From Streptomyces kronopolitis (GTDB taxonomy: Bacteria; Actinomycetota; Actinomycetes; Streptomycetales; Streptomycetaceae), in assembly GCF_014646275.1 (NCBI RefSeq), contig NZ_BMND01000011.1, positions 124,001 through 188,000 on the forward strand: DNA of 64,000 nucleotides. Reading direction: 5' to 3'. Positions 35,186-43,877 of the stretch are shown here, one piece after another (within the stretch, counting starts at the first letter, position 1; each line of letters opens with the position of its first letter). The notes below the pieces were generated by a model that did no database searches, was not told the origin of the DNA, and saw only the letters and a program-made list of their open reading frames with translations. The translations under genes were made by a program, and so were the position numbers.

Positions 35186-35755
35186 ATGAGCGTTCGACTC
35201 AAGCTGCTCGCCGCCGGCCGCAGCTCCTCGCTGCTCGAAACGCGGTTCGACGACGACCGACCGCTCGACGCCGCCGGCTGGTACGAGGCCGAGCGGGCCG
35301 CCCCCGTGCTGTGCCGGCTCGCCGCCGCCGAACTGCGCTACTGCTCGCCGTCCGCCCGCTGCCGGGAGACCGGCGAGGCGCTCGGCCTGCGCCCGCTGGC
35401 CCAACCGGCGCTGCGCGACTGCGACATGGGGCGCTGGCGCGGCCGCACGCTGGGCGAGGTGACCGCCGTCGAACCGCGCGCGGTGGAGGCCTGGCTGGCC
35501 GACCCGCGCTCCGCACCGCACGGCGGGGAGTCGCTGCCGGCGTTCATCTCCCGGATCGGCGGCTGGCTCGACACCCGGCCGGCCGACGACGCCGCCGGGC
35601 TGCTCGCGGTCGCCGAGCCCGGCGTCATCCGCGCCGCCCTGGTCTATGTGCTCCAGGCGCCCCCGCACGCGTTCTGGCGGATCGACGTGCAGCCGCTGTC
35701 GGTGACCACCCTCACCAGCCGGTCCGGCGGCTGGGACCTCCAACTGGAGGCCTGA
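35186..35755 (+). CDS. Histidine-phosphatase-fold protein lacking the catalytic histidines
   Basis: 189 residues clearly related to the phosphoglycerate-mutase/alpha-ribazole-phosphatase branch: Y-C-S-P-S-A-R-C-R-E-T-G-E-A-L-G, then D-C-D-M-G-R-W-R-G-R-T-L and A-P-H-G-G-E-S. The RHG motif that carries the phospho-histidine is replaced by L-L-A-A-G-R-S-S-S. The second catalytic His (usually S-H-G-G-V-I-R) is replaced in V-A-E-P-G-V-I-R. Both His are therefore gone, and a phosphotransfer activity is unlikely. A binding or regulatory role is inferred. TACCAT ends 6 nt before the ATG at 35186 and no Shine-Dalgarno site is seen. Confidence 0.82.
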   Translation: MSVRLKLLAAGRSSSLLETRFDDDRPLDAAGWYEAERAAPVLCRLAAAELRYCSPSARCRETGEALGLRPLAQPALRDCDMGRWRGRTLGEVTAVEPRAVEAWLADPRSAPHGGESLPAFISRIGGWLDTRPADDAAGLLAVAEPGVIRAALVYVLQAPPHAFWRIDVQPLSVTTLTSRSGGWDLQLEA

Positions 35756-35951
35756 ACCGCCCCCGTGGAGTGCGTCGCGCGCCGGCGCGCACCACCCGGA
35801 AAGCCCAGCCAGCGCGTTCCGCCGTCCGGGGCGTGCGCACCCGTGTGACCTGCGCAAACGCTGGGCGCCCTGACGGCTTTCCGGGGAGTTCGCCCCCGGC
35901 GCGGCGCCCGATCGAGGTGCGCGGCGCGGGACCGGGCGCTTGTCTCGGGTT

Positions 35952-36686
35952 ATGCACATACGCCACATATCGCTGTACGCCCTGGGCGCCGCCGCCCTGC
36001 TGGTGGCCGTCCTGCTCACCGGCGACGGCGACGGCGGGGATGCCGCCACCGAGACCGTCGGCGGGGCGGTGAGCGACGCCGTCAACCAGGCCGCGCCCAC
36101 CGCCGGGGACACCCCCGGGGCGGTGGTCGTGGCGCCCGACCCGGTGGCACCGGGCACCGCCTTCTCCGTCCACGACGGCGGCAGCTGCCGGGGCGAATCG
36201 GCCACCGCGTCCTTCGGCGACGCGGACATCCCGCCGATGCAGCTCTCCGCCCTCAGCGGCCGGACCGAGGGCACCGCGATCCTCCCGGAGGGCACCGCGC
36301 CCGGCGCGTACACGGTCACCCTCACCTGCGACGGCACCGCCGGCGCCCGGCCGAGCGCCCTGCGATCCGGCCGGGACGGCGCCGAGGACACCACGGACCG
36401 CGTCACGGACCGCGACGCCGATCAGGGCGACGGGGAGGGCGACGCCGGGGACGCCGCACGCGGGCACGGCAGGGAATCCGGTGACGGCCACAGGTCCCTC
36501 ACCGGCACCATGACCGTCTCCGGGGGCGCCGACGGCACCGTCCCCCTCGGCGGCGCCGACACCGGCCTCGGCGGCGCGGCCGGCACCGGCCGGACGACCA
36601 CGACGGCCGGCGGCCTGCTGCTGATGGCCGCGGCCTGCTGGGGTGCCCTCGCCCGCCGCCGGGGCACCCGCGGCACCCGGAGCTGA
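35952..36686 (+). CDS. Secreted, Gly/Asp-rich protein with C-terminal membrane segment
   Basis: 244 residues with a short basic N-terminus and a signal-type helix (S-L-Y-A-L-G-A-A-A-L-L-V-A-V-L-L). A beta-rich domain (about 60-135) has two cysteines, G-G-S-C-R-G and T-L-T-C-D-G. An acidic Asp/Gly/Arg stretch and a C-terminal helix (G-G-L-L-L-M-A-A-A-C-W-G-A-L) with R-R-R follow. The layout resembles sortase substrates, but no LPxTG/LAxTG motif precedes the helix. The start is the ATG at 35952; an in-frame TTG at 35940 is possible. Function unknown. Confidence 0.72.
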   Translation: MHIRHISLYALGAAALLVAVLLTGDGDGGDAATETVGGAVSDAVNQAAPTAGDTPGAVVVAPDPVAPGTAFSVHDGGSCRGESATASFGDADIPPMQLSALSGRTEGTAILPEGTAPGAYTVTLTCDGTAGARPSALRSGRDGAEDTTDRVTDRDADQGDGEGDAGDAARGHGRESGDGHRSLTGTMTVSGGADGTVPLGGADTGLGGAAGTGRTTTTAGGLLLMAAACWGALARRRGTRGTRS

Positions 36687-36691
36687 CGGCG

Positions 36692-37054
36692 GTGCGCACC
36701 GGCCCGCCCCGGCCCCGCGTGCTCATCGGACTGCTCACGGCCCTGGTCACGGCGGGCGCGCTGGCCTTCGCCGCGATCCGGCTCTGCGACCGCGAGGCCA
36801 CCAGCGAGGTCGACGACGGCACCCACACCGTGCTCCGCTCCGAGATCGCCCGGGCCCTCAGCGGCCAGCTCACCCTGCCGTTCCGCGGCGGATCCGACAC
36901 GGTGCACTGTTACGGCGACCTGCGGCCGGTGCCGTACGACGCGGTGCGCTGCACGGCGCACTTCCCGATCGGGCCGGACCGCCAGCTGACCGTCGAGGTC
37001 ACCCGCGTCCGCCGCAACATGGTCACCTACCGGCGCCATCTGCTGCACCGCTGA
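36692..37054 (+). CDS. Small membrane-anchored protein, possibly DUF4333-like
   Basis: 120 residues. An N-terminal membrane helix (L-I-G-L-L-T-A-L-V-T-A-G-A-L-A-F-A) is followed by an extracytoplasmic domain with three cysteines (I-R-L-C-D, V-H-C-Y-G, V-R-C-T-A-H-F). The middle of that domain, with L-R-P-V-P-Y-D-A-V-R-C-T-A, recalls DUF4333 lipoprotein domains, but the match is loose. It starts 5 bp after the preceding gene, so the two are probably an operon encoding a cell-envelope pair. Confidence 0.65.
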   Translation: MRTGPPRPRVLIGLLTALVTAGALAFAAIRLCDREATSEVDDGTHTVLRSEIARALSGQLTLPFRGGSDTVHCYGDLRPVPYDAVRCTAHFPIGPDRQLTVEVTRVRRNMVTYRRHLLHR

Positions 37055-37083
37055 CCGGCGCCGAGGGCGCCGCGCCCGCCCCG

Positions 37084-37578
37084 CTACGGTGTCAGGTCGA
37101 GCGCCGCCCGCCCCGAGCCGTCCATCAGGAACGGCACCGAGTCATGGGAGTGCGTGATCCTCCAGACGCCGTCGATCCGGCGGAGGCCGACGGTGGCCCT
37201 GCTCCACAGCTCCACCTCGTGGCCGTCGGACTTGGTCCCGCGCATCCGGTTGATGCTGTGGCAGAAGGCGACATCCCCGCCGACCGTGATCTCCAGCTGG
37301 GTCTGCGTCACCTCGACCGGCCCCTGCCAGGTCGCGTACCAGGCCTCGATGGCCCGCGGGTCCCGCGCCTGCGGGCCCCGGTACTGCAGCGGCGGCGCCA
37401 GGCTGAATTCCACGAGGTCCGGGGTGGTGTGGGACAGGAACCGTCGGGCGTCTCGCGCCGCGGTCGCCGCCGCCCGGTCCGCCAGCACCGCCCGGATCCG
37501 CTCCTCGTCCGTCGTCCGCTCCGCGAGCGTCGTCCGTGCGCCCGCCCGTTCGCTCGTCCGGTCACTGTCGGTCGTCAT
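37084..37578 (-). CDS. SnoaL-like/NTF2-fold protein
   Basis: 164 residues. The first 20 are hydrophilic. The rest fits the SnoaL-like domain of the SgcJ/EcaC group: T-D-E-E-R-I-R-A-V-L-A-D-R, H-T-T-P-D-L-V-E-F-S-L-A-P-P-L-Q-Y, V-T-Q-T-Q-L-E-I-T-V-G-G-D-V-A-F-C-H, and W-R-I-T-H-S-H-D-S-V-P-F. These cone-shaped domains bind small molecules or act as cyclases. No cluster context narrows the role. The nearby LuxR gene (37681-38427) is on the same strand just upstream. Confidence 0.85.
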   Translation of the reverse strand: MTTDSDRTSERAGARTTLAERTTDEERIRAVLADRAAATAARDARRFLSHTTPDLVEFSLAPPLQYRGPQARDPRAIEAWYATWQGPVEVTQTQLEITVGGDVAFCHSINRMRGTKSDGHEVELWSRATVGLRRIDGVWRITHSHDSVPFLMDGSGRAALDLTP

Positions 37579-37680
37579 GAGGGTCCTTCCGTCGGACGGC
37601 GCCGGAGCGCCCCGGTTCGCTGTACGACGGGTAGACGCCGGCGGGCCGCGGAATTCATCGGTGCGGCCGCCCGGCGCCCC

Positions 37681-38427
37681 TCACCGGTGGGCGGCCGCCG
37701 GGCCGCGGGTCAGCCAGGCGTTCGCCGCCTCGACGCGGCCGCCCACCCGGAGCTTGGCGTAGGCGTGTTCCAGGTGCTTGTCGACGGTGCGCGGGCTGAT
37801 CGCCAGCCGGTGGGCGATCTGCTGGTTCGTCAGGCCCCGGGCCAGCAGGGCGAGGACGGCGGACTCGCGGCGGGTGACCGGGCACGGCGCGGGCACCGGC
37901 GGGGCGAGCCGCCCGAGCAGGTGGCCGAGCCGGGTGCGCAGCACGGCGGCGGCCGCCACATCGTCGTCGGTGAAGTCGCTGCCGCCGCCGCGGCTGAAGG
38001 CCACACACACCTTCCGCGGCACCCCGTCGGCCAGGCCCGCGGGGAACGACATCGCCAGCTGGTGCTCGCTGCCGCACGGCCGGTAGACGTCGGCGTAGGC
38101 GGCGAGGGCGTGGAACTCGTCGCGGGTCTGGAGGGTGGAGCGGCGCATCGGGGTGCCGGTGCCCCGCGCGGTGTGGGCGACGAGGACATCGGCGGCCGCC
38201 TCGCGGGCGAACGCCTCCCGGACGTCGTCGGTCAGCAGCCCGGCGGGCAGGGTGAGCGGGCGGTCGGCGCTGCCGGCACGGGGGGACCAGACGACGCTGT
38301 CGCCCGGTACGGCGGCGAGCAGCAGCGGCAGCAGGGCCGGAACGAGGGACTCCTCGTCGACGGCATCCGTCAGAAGGTCCACGACGGCGAGAATGCGCCG
38401 CAGGCCGGCCTCCGCGGCCGCGCTCAT
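37681..38427 (-). CDS. LuxR-family transcriptional regulator
   Basis: 248 residues. A C-terminal LuxR HTH (about 180-240) has T-R-R-E-S-A-V-L-A-L-L-A-R-G-L-T-N-Q-Q-I-A and then I-S-P-R-T-V-D-K-H-L. The N-terminal 175 residues are a helical sensor region of unknown type. There is no receiver domain, so it is not a phosphorylated response regulator. The start is the ATG at 38427. It precedes a SnoaL-like gene by 102 bp and follows a methyltransferase gene on the same strand, so it could control both. Confidence 0.85.
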   Translation of the reverse strand: MSAAAEAGLRRILAVVDLLTDAVDEESLVPALLPLLLAAVPGDSVVWSPRAGSADRPLTLPAGLLTDDVREAFAREAAADVLVAHTARGTGTPMRRSTLQTRDEFHALAAYADVYRPCGSEHQLAMSFPAGLADGVPRKVCVAFSRGGGSDFTDDDVAAAAVLRTRLGHLLGRLAPPVPAPCPVTRRESAVLALLARGLTNQQIAHRLAISPRTVDKHLEHAYAKLRVGGRVEAANAWLTRGPAAAHR

Positions 38428-38551
38428 GACTCCAGCGTGCCGAGGTGCCGGAGGGCAGTCAAACGAGGGCCGCCCGGCGGGCGGTGCCCGCGGGGCGGCG
38501 GCGGGGCCACCCGACCGGCCGGGGGAAGACCGGCCGGGTGCGTCAGACGCC

Positions 38552-39640
38552 TCAGCGCCTGACGGCATAGACGCGGTTGACGGGGGTCTGTGCGGCGAGT
38601 CGCCAGTGGTGCAGGCCGGCGTCGTCGGCGATCTCCCGCATCGCCTCCTCACCCGCGTGGTTTCCCAGTGCCCGCGGCCCGTGCTGGGCCAGCGCGGACG
38701 GCAGGCAGACGGTGACCGAGGCGGCGGTCATCGCCCGGCCGATGGGGTGGACGTTCTCCTCGACGTGTGCCGAGACGTTCGGCTCGACGAGCATGCAGGT
38801 CCCGTCGTCGGCCAGCGCCTCCTCGGCGTGGTGCAGCGCGCCGCCCGGATCGCCGGTGTCGTGCAGGCAGTCGAAGAACGTGATCAGGTCGAAGTCCTCG
38901 CCGGGGAAGTCCTGGGCGGTGGCGACCTCGAAGCTGACCCGGTCGTCCAGCCCCCGCTCGGCCGCGATGCCGCGGGCCGCCTCGACGGAGGGGCGGTGGA
39001 AGTCGAAGCCCCGGAACCGCGACCGGGGGAAGGCCTGCGCCATCAGCGCCGTGGAGTAGCCGTAGCCGCACCCGATGTCCGCCACGCGCGCGCCGCGCTC
39101 CAGCTTCTCCACCACGCCGTCCAGCGCGGTCAGCCACTCCGGGACCAGCGCGGCCGCGTAGCCGGGGCGGAAGAACGTCGCGGTGCCGGCGAACAGCTGC
39201 GTCCCGTGGTCTCCCCAGCCGATGCCCTCGCCGGTGCGAAAGGCCGCCGCGAGGGTGTCCTCCGTGGCGTAGAGGGCCTGGAGCAGGGTGAAGAAACCGG
39301 CCGCGTAGGTGGGAGCCTCCCGGTCCGCCAGCACGGCGGCGTGCTCATCGGGCAGCAGGTAGGTGTCGGTGCCGGGGGTGTAGCGGACGTATTCGCCGGC
39401 CACCTGGGCGGCCAGCCATTCGCGCACATAGCGTTCGGCCAGCCCGGTGCGCTCGGCGAGCTGTGCGGAGCCGATCGGTCCGGCACCGGCCATCGCCGCG
39501 TACAGCCCGAGCCGGTCGCCGAGCGAGGTGCACAGGCCGGCGACCGCGGCGGCGCTGTCCGAGATCACCCTCTCCAGGAACTGCTGCACTTGTTCCTCGT
39601 CGAGCCCACCGCCCGGTGTGACATCGGCAGAGGTCGCCAT
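38552..39640 (-). CDS. SAM-dependent methyltransferase with winged-helix N-terminus
   Basis: 362 residues. The N-terminal 105 residues form an O-methyltransferase-like winged helix (L-A-E-R-T-G-L-A-E-R-Y-V-R-E-W-L). The catalytic domain has motif I R-V-A-D-I-G-C-G-Y-G-Y-S-T, then F-R-G-F-D-F-H and D-L-I-T-F-F-D-C-L-H-D. It uses S-adenosylmethionine; the substrate is unknown. AGGAGG lies 10 nt before the ATG at 39640. It is divergent from the DUF1059 gene, with an inverted repeat between them. Confidence 0.9.
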   Translation of the reverse strand: MATSADVTPGGGLDEEQVQQFLERVISDSAAAVAGLCTSLGDRLGLYAAMAGAGPIGSAQLAERTGLAERYVREWLAAQVAGEYVRYTPGTDTYLLPDEHAAVLADREAPTYAAGFFTLLQALYATEDTLAAAFRTGEGIGWGDHGTQLFAGTATFFRPGYAAALVPEWLTALDGVVEKLERGARVADIGCGYGYSTALMAQAFPRSRFRGFDFHRPSVEAARGIAAERGLDDRVSFEVATAQDFPGEDFDLITFFDCLHDTGDPGGALHHAEEALADDGTCMLVEPNVSAHVEENVHPIGRAMTAASVTVCLPSALAQHGPRALGNHAGEEAMREIADDAGLHHWRLAAQTPVNRVYAVRR

Positions 39641-39707
39641 GCGTGCTCACCTCCTGGTGCGGTCTTGCCGTCGCCTCCCACCGCACCGCGCACACGCCCC
39701 CGCGCGC

Positions 39708-39727
39708 CATACGGGATTCGCCGTATG
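39708..39727. promoter_or_regulatory. Inverted repeat CATACGG-N6-CCGTATG between divergent genes
   Basis: Perfect 7-bp arms (39708-39714, 39721-39727) lie 68 bp upstream of the methyltransferase start and 82 bp upstream of DUF1059. The symmetry suits a dimeric regulator. The LuxR protein next door (37681-38427) is a candidate. Confidence 0.5.
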
Positions 39728-39809
39728 CGGCGGGGCGGCGGCACCGGCCGATACTGGGACAAGGCCCCACCCGAGACCGGAATGCCCCTGGACGCGGAGG
39801 AGGCGCACC

Positions 39810-40001
39810 ATGCGCAAGAAGATCGACTGCCGGGATCAGCCCAGCGAGATGAATTGCACCCTCGTCATCTCCGGCGAGGAGGACGAGGTGCTCCGCGCCG
39901 CCACCGAGCACGCGGTATCCGTCCACGGCCACGCGGACAGTGCCGAGCTGCGGGAACAGATCAAGGCCGCGATGAAGAACGAGGTTCCGCAGCACGCCTG
40001 A
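39810..40001 (+). CDS. DUF1059 family protein
   Basis: 63 residues: M-R-K-K-I-D-C-R-D-Q-P-S-E-M-N-C-T-L-V-I-S-G, a short domain with two conserved cysteines, and a following helix, which is the usual DUF1059 pattern. A GGAGGAGG sequence lies 7 nt before the ATG at 39810. Function unknown; the cysteines could bind a metal. Confidence 0.88.
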   Translation: MRKKIDCRDQPSEMNCTLVISGEEDEVLRAATEHAVSVHGHADSAELREQIKAAMKNEVPQHA

Positions 40002-40055
40002 ATTTGTGGGCACGTCGGGCGTCGTCCCGGCCCCGGGGCCGGGATCACCGCCGGG

Positions 40056-40829
40056 TCACGACCGGCGGCGGGGCTTTCCGCGCTTGCCGCCGCCCTTGGG
40101 GCCGCCGGCACCGCCCCGGGGGTTCTTGCCGCCCGTTCCGGCGGCCGGTTTGCCGGTCCCGGGCTTGCGCCGCGCCGCAGCGGCCGGCGCCCGCTTCGGC
40201 TCCGCCGCCGGGGTGCTGGCGCGGCCGCGGGTGCTGTTGACGGTCCGCCCGCGCACGATCCCGATGAAGTCCTCCACCAGGTCGGTGGTCGCGTCCTCCG
40301 GCCAGGACAGCGCGACCTGCGACTGCGGGGCGTCCGTGACCGGCCGGTAGGTGAGGTCGCGGCGGTGGTGCAGCCGCGCGAGGGACTGCGGGACGACGAG
40401 CACGCCCACCCCGGCCGCCACCAGCTCGATGGCGTCCGCGGTCGTGGCGGGACGCTCGATCGCCGGCCGTCCCGGGAGGGTCTCCCACGGGAGGGTGTCG
40501 TCGAGCGGATGCAGCACGATGTCGTCGGCCAGGTCCTCGGCGGACACCTCGTCGACCGCCGCCACGAGGTGGTCCTTCGGGACCACGACCACGGTCGTCT
40601 CGGTGTAGAGCGGGATCGCGCTGAAGACCGTCCGGTCGACCGGCAGCCGCACGAATCCCGCGTCGGCGGCGCCGTCCCGCAGCGCGCCGGAGGCCTCGTC
40701 GGCGGTCACCGCGACCAGGGTCAGCGGGATGCCGGGCTGCCGCTCCTGCCAGATACGCACCCACTTCGCCGGTGTCACGCCCGGTACGTACGCGAGCCGG
40801 AACGAAGCGGGGGTATCGGAGCCTGTCAC
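40056..40829 (-). CDS. LysR-type substrate-binding domain protein without HTH, with basic tail
   Basis: 257 residues. Residues 10-200 match the periplasmic-binding-like effector domain of LysR regulators (F-R-L-A-Y-V-P-G-V, A-G-F-V-R-L-P-V-D, V-A-A-G-V-G-V-L-V-V-P). The N-terminal winged HTH is absent, and the GTG at 40829 has no coding sequence upstream for it. The last 60 residues are Lys/Arg/Pro/Gly-rich and probably bind nucleic acid or a protein. It might act as a ligand sensor for another factor. It is divergent from the DUF5997 gene 58 bp away. Confidence 0.8.
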   Translation of the reverse strand: MTGSDTPASFRLAYVPGVTPAKWVRIWQERQPGIPLTLVAVTADEASGALRDGAADAGFVRLPVDRTVFSAIPLYTETTVVVVPKDHLVAAVDEVSAEDLADDIVLHPLDDTLPWETLPGRPAIERPATTADAIELVAAGVGVLVVPQSLARLHHRRDLTYRPVTDAPQSQVALSWPEDATTDLVEDFIGIVRGRTVNSTRGRASTPAAEPKRAPAAAARRKPGTGKPAAGTGGKNPRGGAGGPKGGGKRGKPRRRS

Positions 40830-40887
40830 GCCGCCAGGTTACCGGTCGTGGTCGGAGGTATCGCACACGCTCGCTACCCTTGACACC

Positions 40888-41295
40888 ATGACGTCGCACC
40901 AGACCGCCCAGACCATGAAGCCCGCGACCGCGGCGAAGAAGCTGGGTGTGTACCTCGAGGCCACACCCGCCGAGTTCCAGGAGGGCGTCGTCTCGCGCAG
41001 CGAGCTGAACGCGCTGCAGGCCGATCCGCCGGAGTGGCTGGTCGAGCTGCGGCGCAACGGCCCGCACCCCCGCCCGGTGGTCGCGGCGAAGCTCGGCGTC
41101 TCCATCTCGGGCCTGGCCCGTGGCGGCGTGACCGAGGCCCTCACCACCGAGCAGATCGAGGCGCTGAAGCAGGAACTGCCCGAGTGGCTGGAGAAGGAAC
41201 GCGCCACCCAGGCCGAGGTGCGCAAGGAGACCGTGCGCATCAAGGAGAAGAACAAGGAGAAGGAGAAGGGCAAGGACGCCAAGGGGGACGCCTGA
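40888..41295 (+). CDS. DUF5997 family protein
   Basis: 135 residues. The core opens M-K-P-A-T-A-A-K-K-L-G-V-Y-L and contains L-V-E-L-R-R-N-G-P-H-P-R-P-V-V-A-A-K-L-G, a possible HTH-like stretch (V-A-A-K-L-G-V-S-I-S-G-L-A). The C-terminal 35 residues are a Lys/Glu charged helix. TACCCT (40875-40880) ends 7 nt before the ATG and no Shine-Dalgarno site is present, so a leaderless mRNA is likely. It is divergent from the LysR-type domain protein and may be functionally paired with it. Function unknown. Confidence 0.78.
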   Translation: MTSHQTAQTMKPATAAKKLGVYLEATPAEFQEGVVSRSELNALQADPPEWLVELRRNGPHPRPVVAAKLGVSISGLARGGVTEALTTEQIEALKQELPEWLEKERATQAEVRKETVRIKEKNKEKEKGKDAKGDA

Positions 41296-41478
41296 CCCCG
41301 CGGACACCGTCCTGACCTTCTGCACCCCGCGCACACCGTCCTGACCTCCTGACGCGCCTCGCGGCCCCACCGGAAGCCACGTCTCTCCCTCGCCCATCGC
41401 CTCCCCCTCCCGCCCCTATGGCTCACCCGCCGGGCGGCGGCGGGCCCGGCGGGTGACGCTGAGCCGTGGAGGTGGGCC

Positions 41479-42858
41479 ATGGATCAGGTGCGGGCGGACG
41501 TGTGCGTGGTGGGTGCCGGTTTCGCCGGGCTCGCCGCCGCGAGACGACTGGACCGGGCCGGCCGCGAGGTGGTGGTGGTCGAGGCCAGGGACCGGGTGGG
41601 CGGCCGGGTCTGGAACCGCGAGCTGCCCGACGGGACCGTGGTGTCCGCCGGCGGCACCTGGCTGGGCAAGGGCCAGGAGCGGATGTTCCAGCTCTGCCGG
41701 GAACTGGGTCTGCGGGTGTACCCGCAGTACGAGCGGGGCGATCACCTGCTGTCCCTGGACGGCGTCCACCGCCGCTACCGCGGGGGCATCCCCGCCGCCG
41801 GACCCCGCACCCTCATGGCCCTCGGCCTGGCGCTGGCGCGCCTGAACCTGATGGCGCGGCGCCTCCCGGCGGATGCCCCGTGGCGCGCCCGGAGCGCCCG
41901 CTCGTGGGACGCCCGCACGCTCGGGCAGTGGATCGCCGACCCGCGGAACGTGCCCACGGCCGAGGCCCGCACGCTGCTCGGCTCGACCATGCATCTGCTG
42001 TTCTGCGCCGACCCGGCGGAGGTCTCCCTGCTGGGTGCCCTCACCCTGGCCCGGGGCGGCGGCGGCTTCGGCTACTACACCGACTCCCGCAGGACCGAGA
42101 CCCATCTCGTGGACGGCGGCGCCCCCGAACTTGCCCGGCGCATGGCCGGGCAACTGGGGGACCGGGTCCGCCTGTCCAGCCCCGTCGAGCGGATCAGCGA
42201 CGACGGCACCGGCGTGACGGTCGTCTCCGACCGGCTCACCGTGCGGGCCCGGCGGGTCATCGTGGCGGCGCCGCCGGTGCTGGCCGGGCGGATCGTCTTC
42301 GACCCGCCGCTTCCCGCCGCGTGCGGTCATCTGCTCCGGCGCGTGGTGCCGGGGGCGATCATCCGGGTGCACACGGTGTACCCCGAGCCGTTCTGGCGCG
42401 AGCAGGACCTCTCGGGGCAGACCCTCGCGCCCCGCTCGCCCGTCCCGCTCACCATCGACCAGACGCCGCCGTCGGGCCGGCCGGGCGTGCTCAGCAGCTA
42501 CGCCTTCAGCACCGGAGCCCTGCGCATGGGACGGCTGGACCCTGCCGAGCGGCGGGAGATCTGGCTGGACGCGCTCGCCGAACGCTTCGGCCCCCGGGCC
42601 CGCCACCCCGCCCACTACCTGGAGACCGACTGGTCCGCCGAGCAGTGGTCCCTGGGCGGCATGATCGGCCACTTCCCGCCCGGCACCCTGACCACCTACG
42701 GCCCCGCCCTGCGCGCCCCGGTCGGCCGCATCCACTGGGCCAGCACGGAGTCCGCCACCCACATGCACGGCCTCATGGAGGGCGCCGTACGCTCCGGCGA
42801 ACGAGCCGCCCAGGAAACGCTGACGGCCTTGTCGACCGGCCGCCTTTCCGTCTCCTGA
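41479..42858 (+). CDS. FAD-dependent amine oxidase (monoamine oxidase family)
   Basis: 459 residues. The N-terminal FAD-binding beta-alpha-beta motif V-V-G-A-G-F-A-G-L-A-A-A and R-D-R-V-G-G-R-V-W match flavin monoamine oxidases. The C-terminal W-A-S-T-E-S-A-T-H-M-H-G-L-M-E-G-A is the family's second FAD contact region. The usual covalent-FAD cysteine of eukaryotic MAO is not expected here. Likely oxidises a primary or polyamine. The substrate is unknown and no amine-metabolism gene is adjacent. Confidence 0.9.
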   Translation: MDQVRADVCVVGAGFAGLAAARRLDRAGREVVVVEARDRVGGRVWNRELPDGTVVSAGGTWLGKGQERMFQLCRELGLRVYPQYERGDHLLSLDGVHRRYRGGIPAAGPRTLMALGLALARLNLMARRLPADAPWRARSARSWDARTLGQWIADPRNVPTAEARTLLGSTMHLLFCADPAEVSLLGALTLARGGGGFGYYTDSRRTETHLVDGGAPELARRMAGQLGDRVRLSSPVERISDDGTGVTVVSDRLTVRARRVIVAAPPVLAGRIVFDPPLPAACGHLLRRVVPGAIIRVHTVYPEPFWREQDLSGQTLAPRSPVPLTIDQTPPSGRPGVLSSYAFSTGALRMGRLDPAERREIWLDALAERFGPRARHPAHYLETDWSAEQWSLGGMIGHFPPGTLTTYGPALRAPVGRIHWASTESATHMHGLMEGAVRSGERAAQETLTALSTGRLSVS

Positions 42859-42909
42859 TCGCGGCACGACATGTCCTGATCGCCGCAAGGAACTCTAATC
42901 TGACGGTTC

Positions 42910-43737
42910 ATGAACATCCTGATCGTCGGCGACAGCGGCTTTCTGGGACGCGAGTTGGCCCGGCAGGCACGGGCACTCGGGCACGCCGTGACGGCGACCT
43001 ACGCGACCCGTGCCGGTGACGTCCCCCGTATCCGCTGGCTGCCCATGGACCTGCGCCGCAGCGAGGAGATCGCACCGGCACTCAGGGAGGTCCGGCCGGA
43101 CGTAGTCGTCAACGCGGCCGCTCGCCGGGCGGACTGGGCGACCACGGCCGACGGCGCGATCCGCCTGGCGATGGCCGCCGCGCAGCACGGGGCCCGGCTG
43201 GTGCAGGTCTCCAGTGACGCGGTGTTCTCCGGCGCCGACATCCGCTACGAGGAGTCCGCCACGCCGGATCCCCTCACCCCGTACGGAGCTGCGAAGGCCG
43301 CGGCGGAAACGGCGATCCGGCTTTTCTGCCCGGCCGCCGTCATCGCTCGTACCTCGCTGATCATCGGCGACGGCGGCTCCGCGCACGAGAAGCTCGTCCA
43401 CGAGCTGGCCACCGGGGAGCGACAGGGCGCGCTGTTCACCGATGACATCCGGTGCCCTGTGCATGTCGCCGATCTCGCCGGGGCCCTTCTCGAGCTGGCC
43501 GACTCCGCGCACACGGGCGTGTGCCACCTCGCGGGACCGGATGAGGTCAGCCGTCATGAGCTGGGTGTCCTGATCGCCGCACGCGACGGCCTGGACGTCT
43601 CCGCGCTGACCGCCGGCCGTCGCGCCGACAGCCGCTTCCCGGGGGCACTGGACGTCCGCTTGGACAGCACGCGGACCCAGCGCTCGGTACGTACCACGCT
43701 GCGCGGCGCTCGCGATTTCCTGCGCCGTGTGCGCTGA
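42910..43737 (+). CDS. RmlD-like NAD(P)-dependent sugar-nucleotide reductase
   Basis: 275 residues of extended-SDR type. The nucleotide motif is I-V-G-D-S-G-F-L-G, and the dTDP-4-dehydrorhamnose-reductase-like landmarks are V-V-V-N-A-A-A, V-S-S-D-A-V-F-S-G and Y-G-A-A-K-A-A-A-E (the Y-x-x-x-K catalytic pair). No other sugar-nucleotide genes accompany it, so dTDP-rhamnose synthesis is not implied. It is probably a reductase or epimerase of another substrate. It starts 51 bp after the oxidase gene. Confidence 0.85.
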   Translation: MNILIVGDSGFLGRELARQARALGHAVTATYATRAGDVPRIRWLPMDLRRSEEIAPALREVRPDVVVNAAARRADWATTADGAIRLAMAAAQHGARLVQVSSDAVFSGADIRYEESATPDPLTPYGAAKAAAETAIRLFCPAAVIARTSLIIGDGGSAHEKLVHELATGERQGALFTDDIRCPVHVADLAGALLELADSAHTGVCHLAGPDEVSRHELGVLIAARDGLDVSALTAGRRADSRFPGALDVRLDSTRTQRSVRTTLRGARDFLRRVR

Positions 43738-43877
43738 CGCGCCTACCAGGGCAGCGGTCCCTGCGCGTCGAAGTACCTCCACCCTCCGCCCCGCCGCCCC
43801 GGGCGGCCAGGCATACCGGCCGTGCCGCCGTCCCCGGACCGGCGGTACCGGGGAACCGCAGGCAGGAGCCCCCTTCA

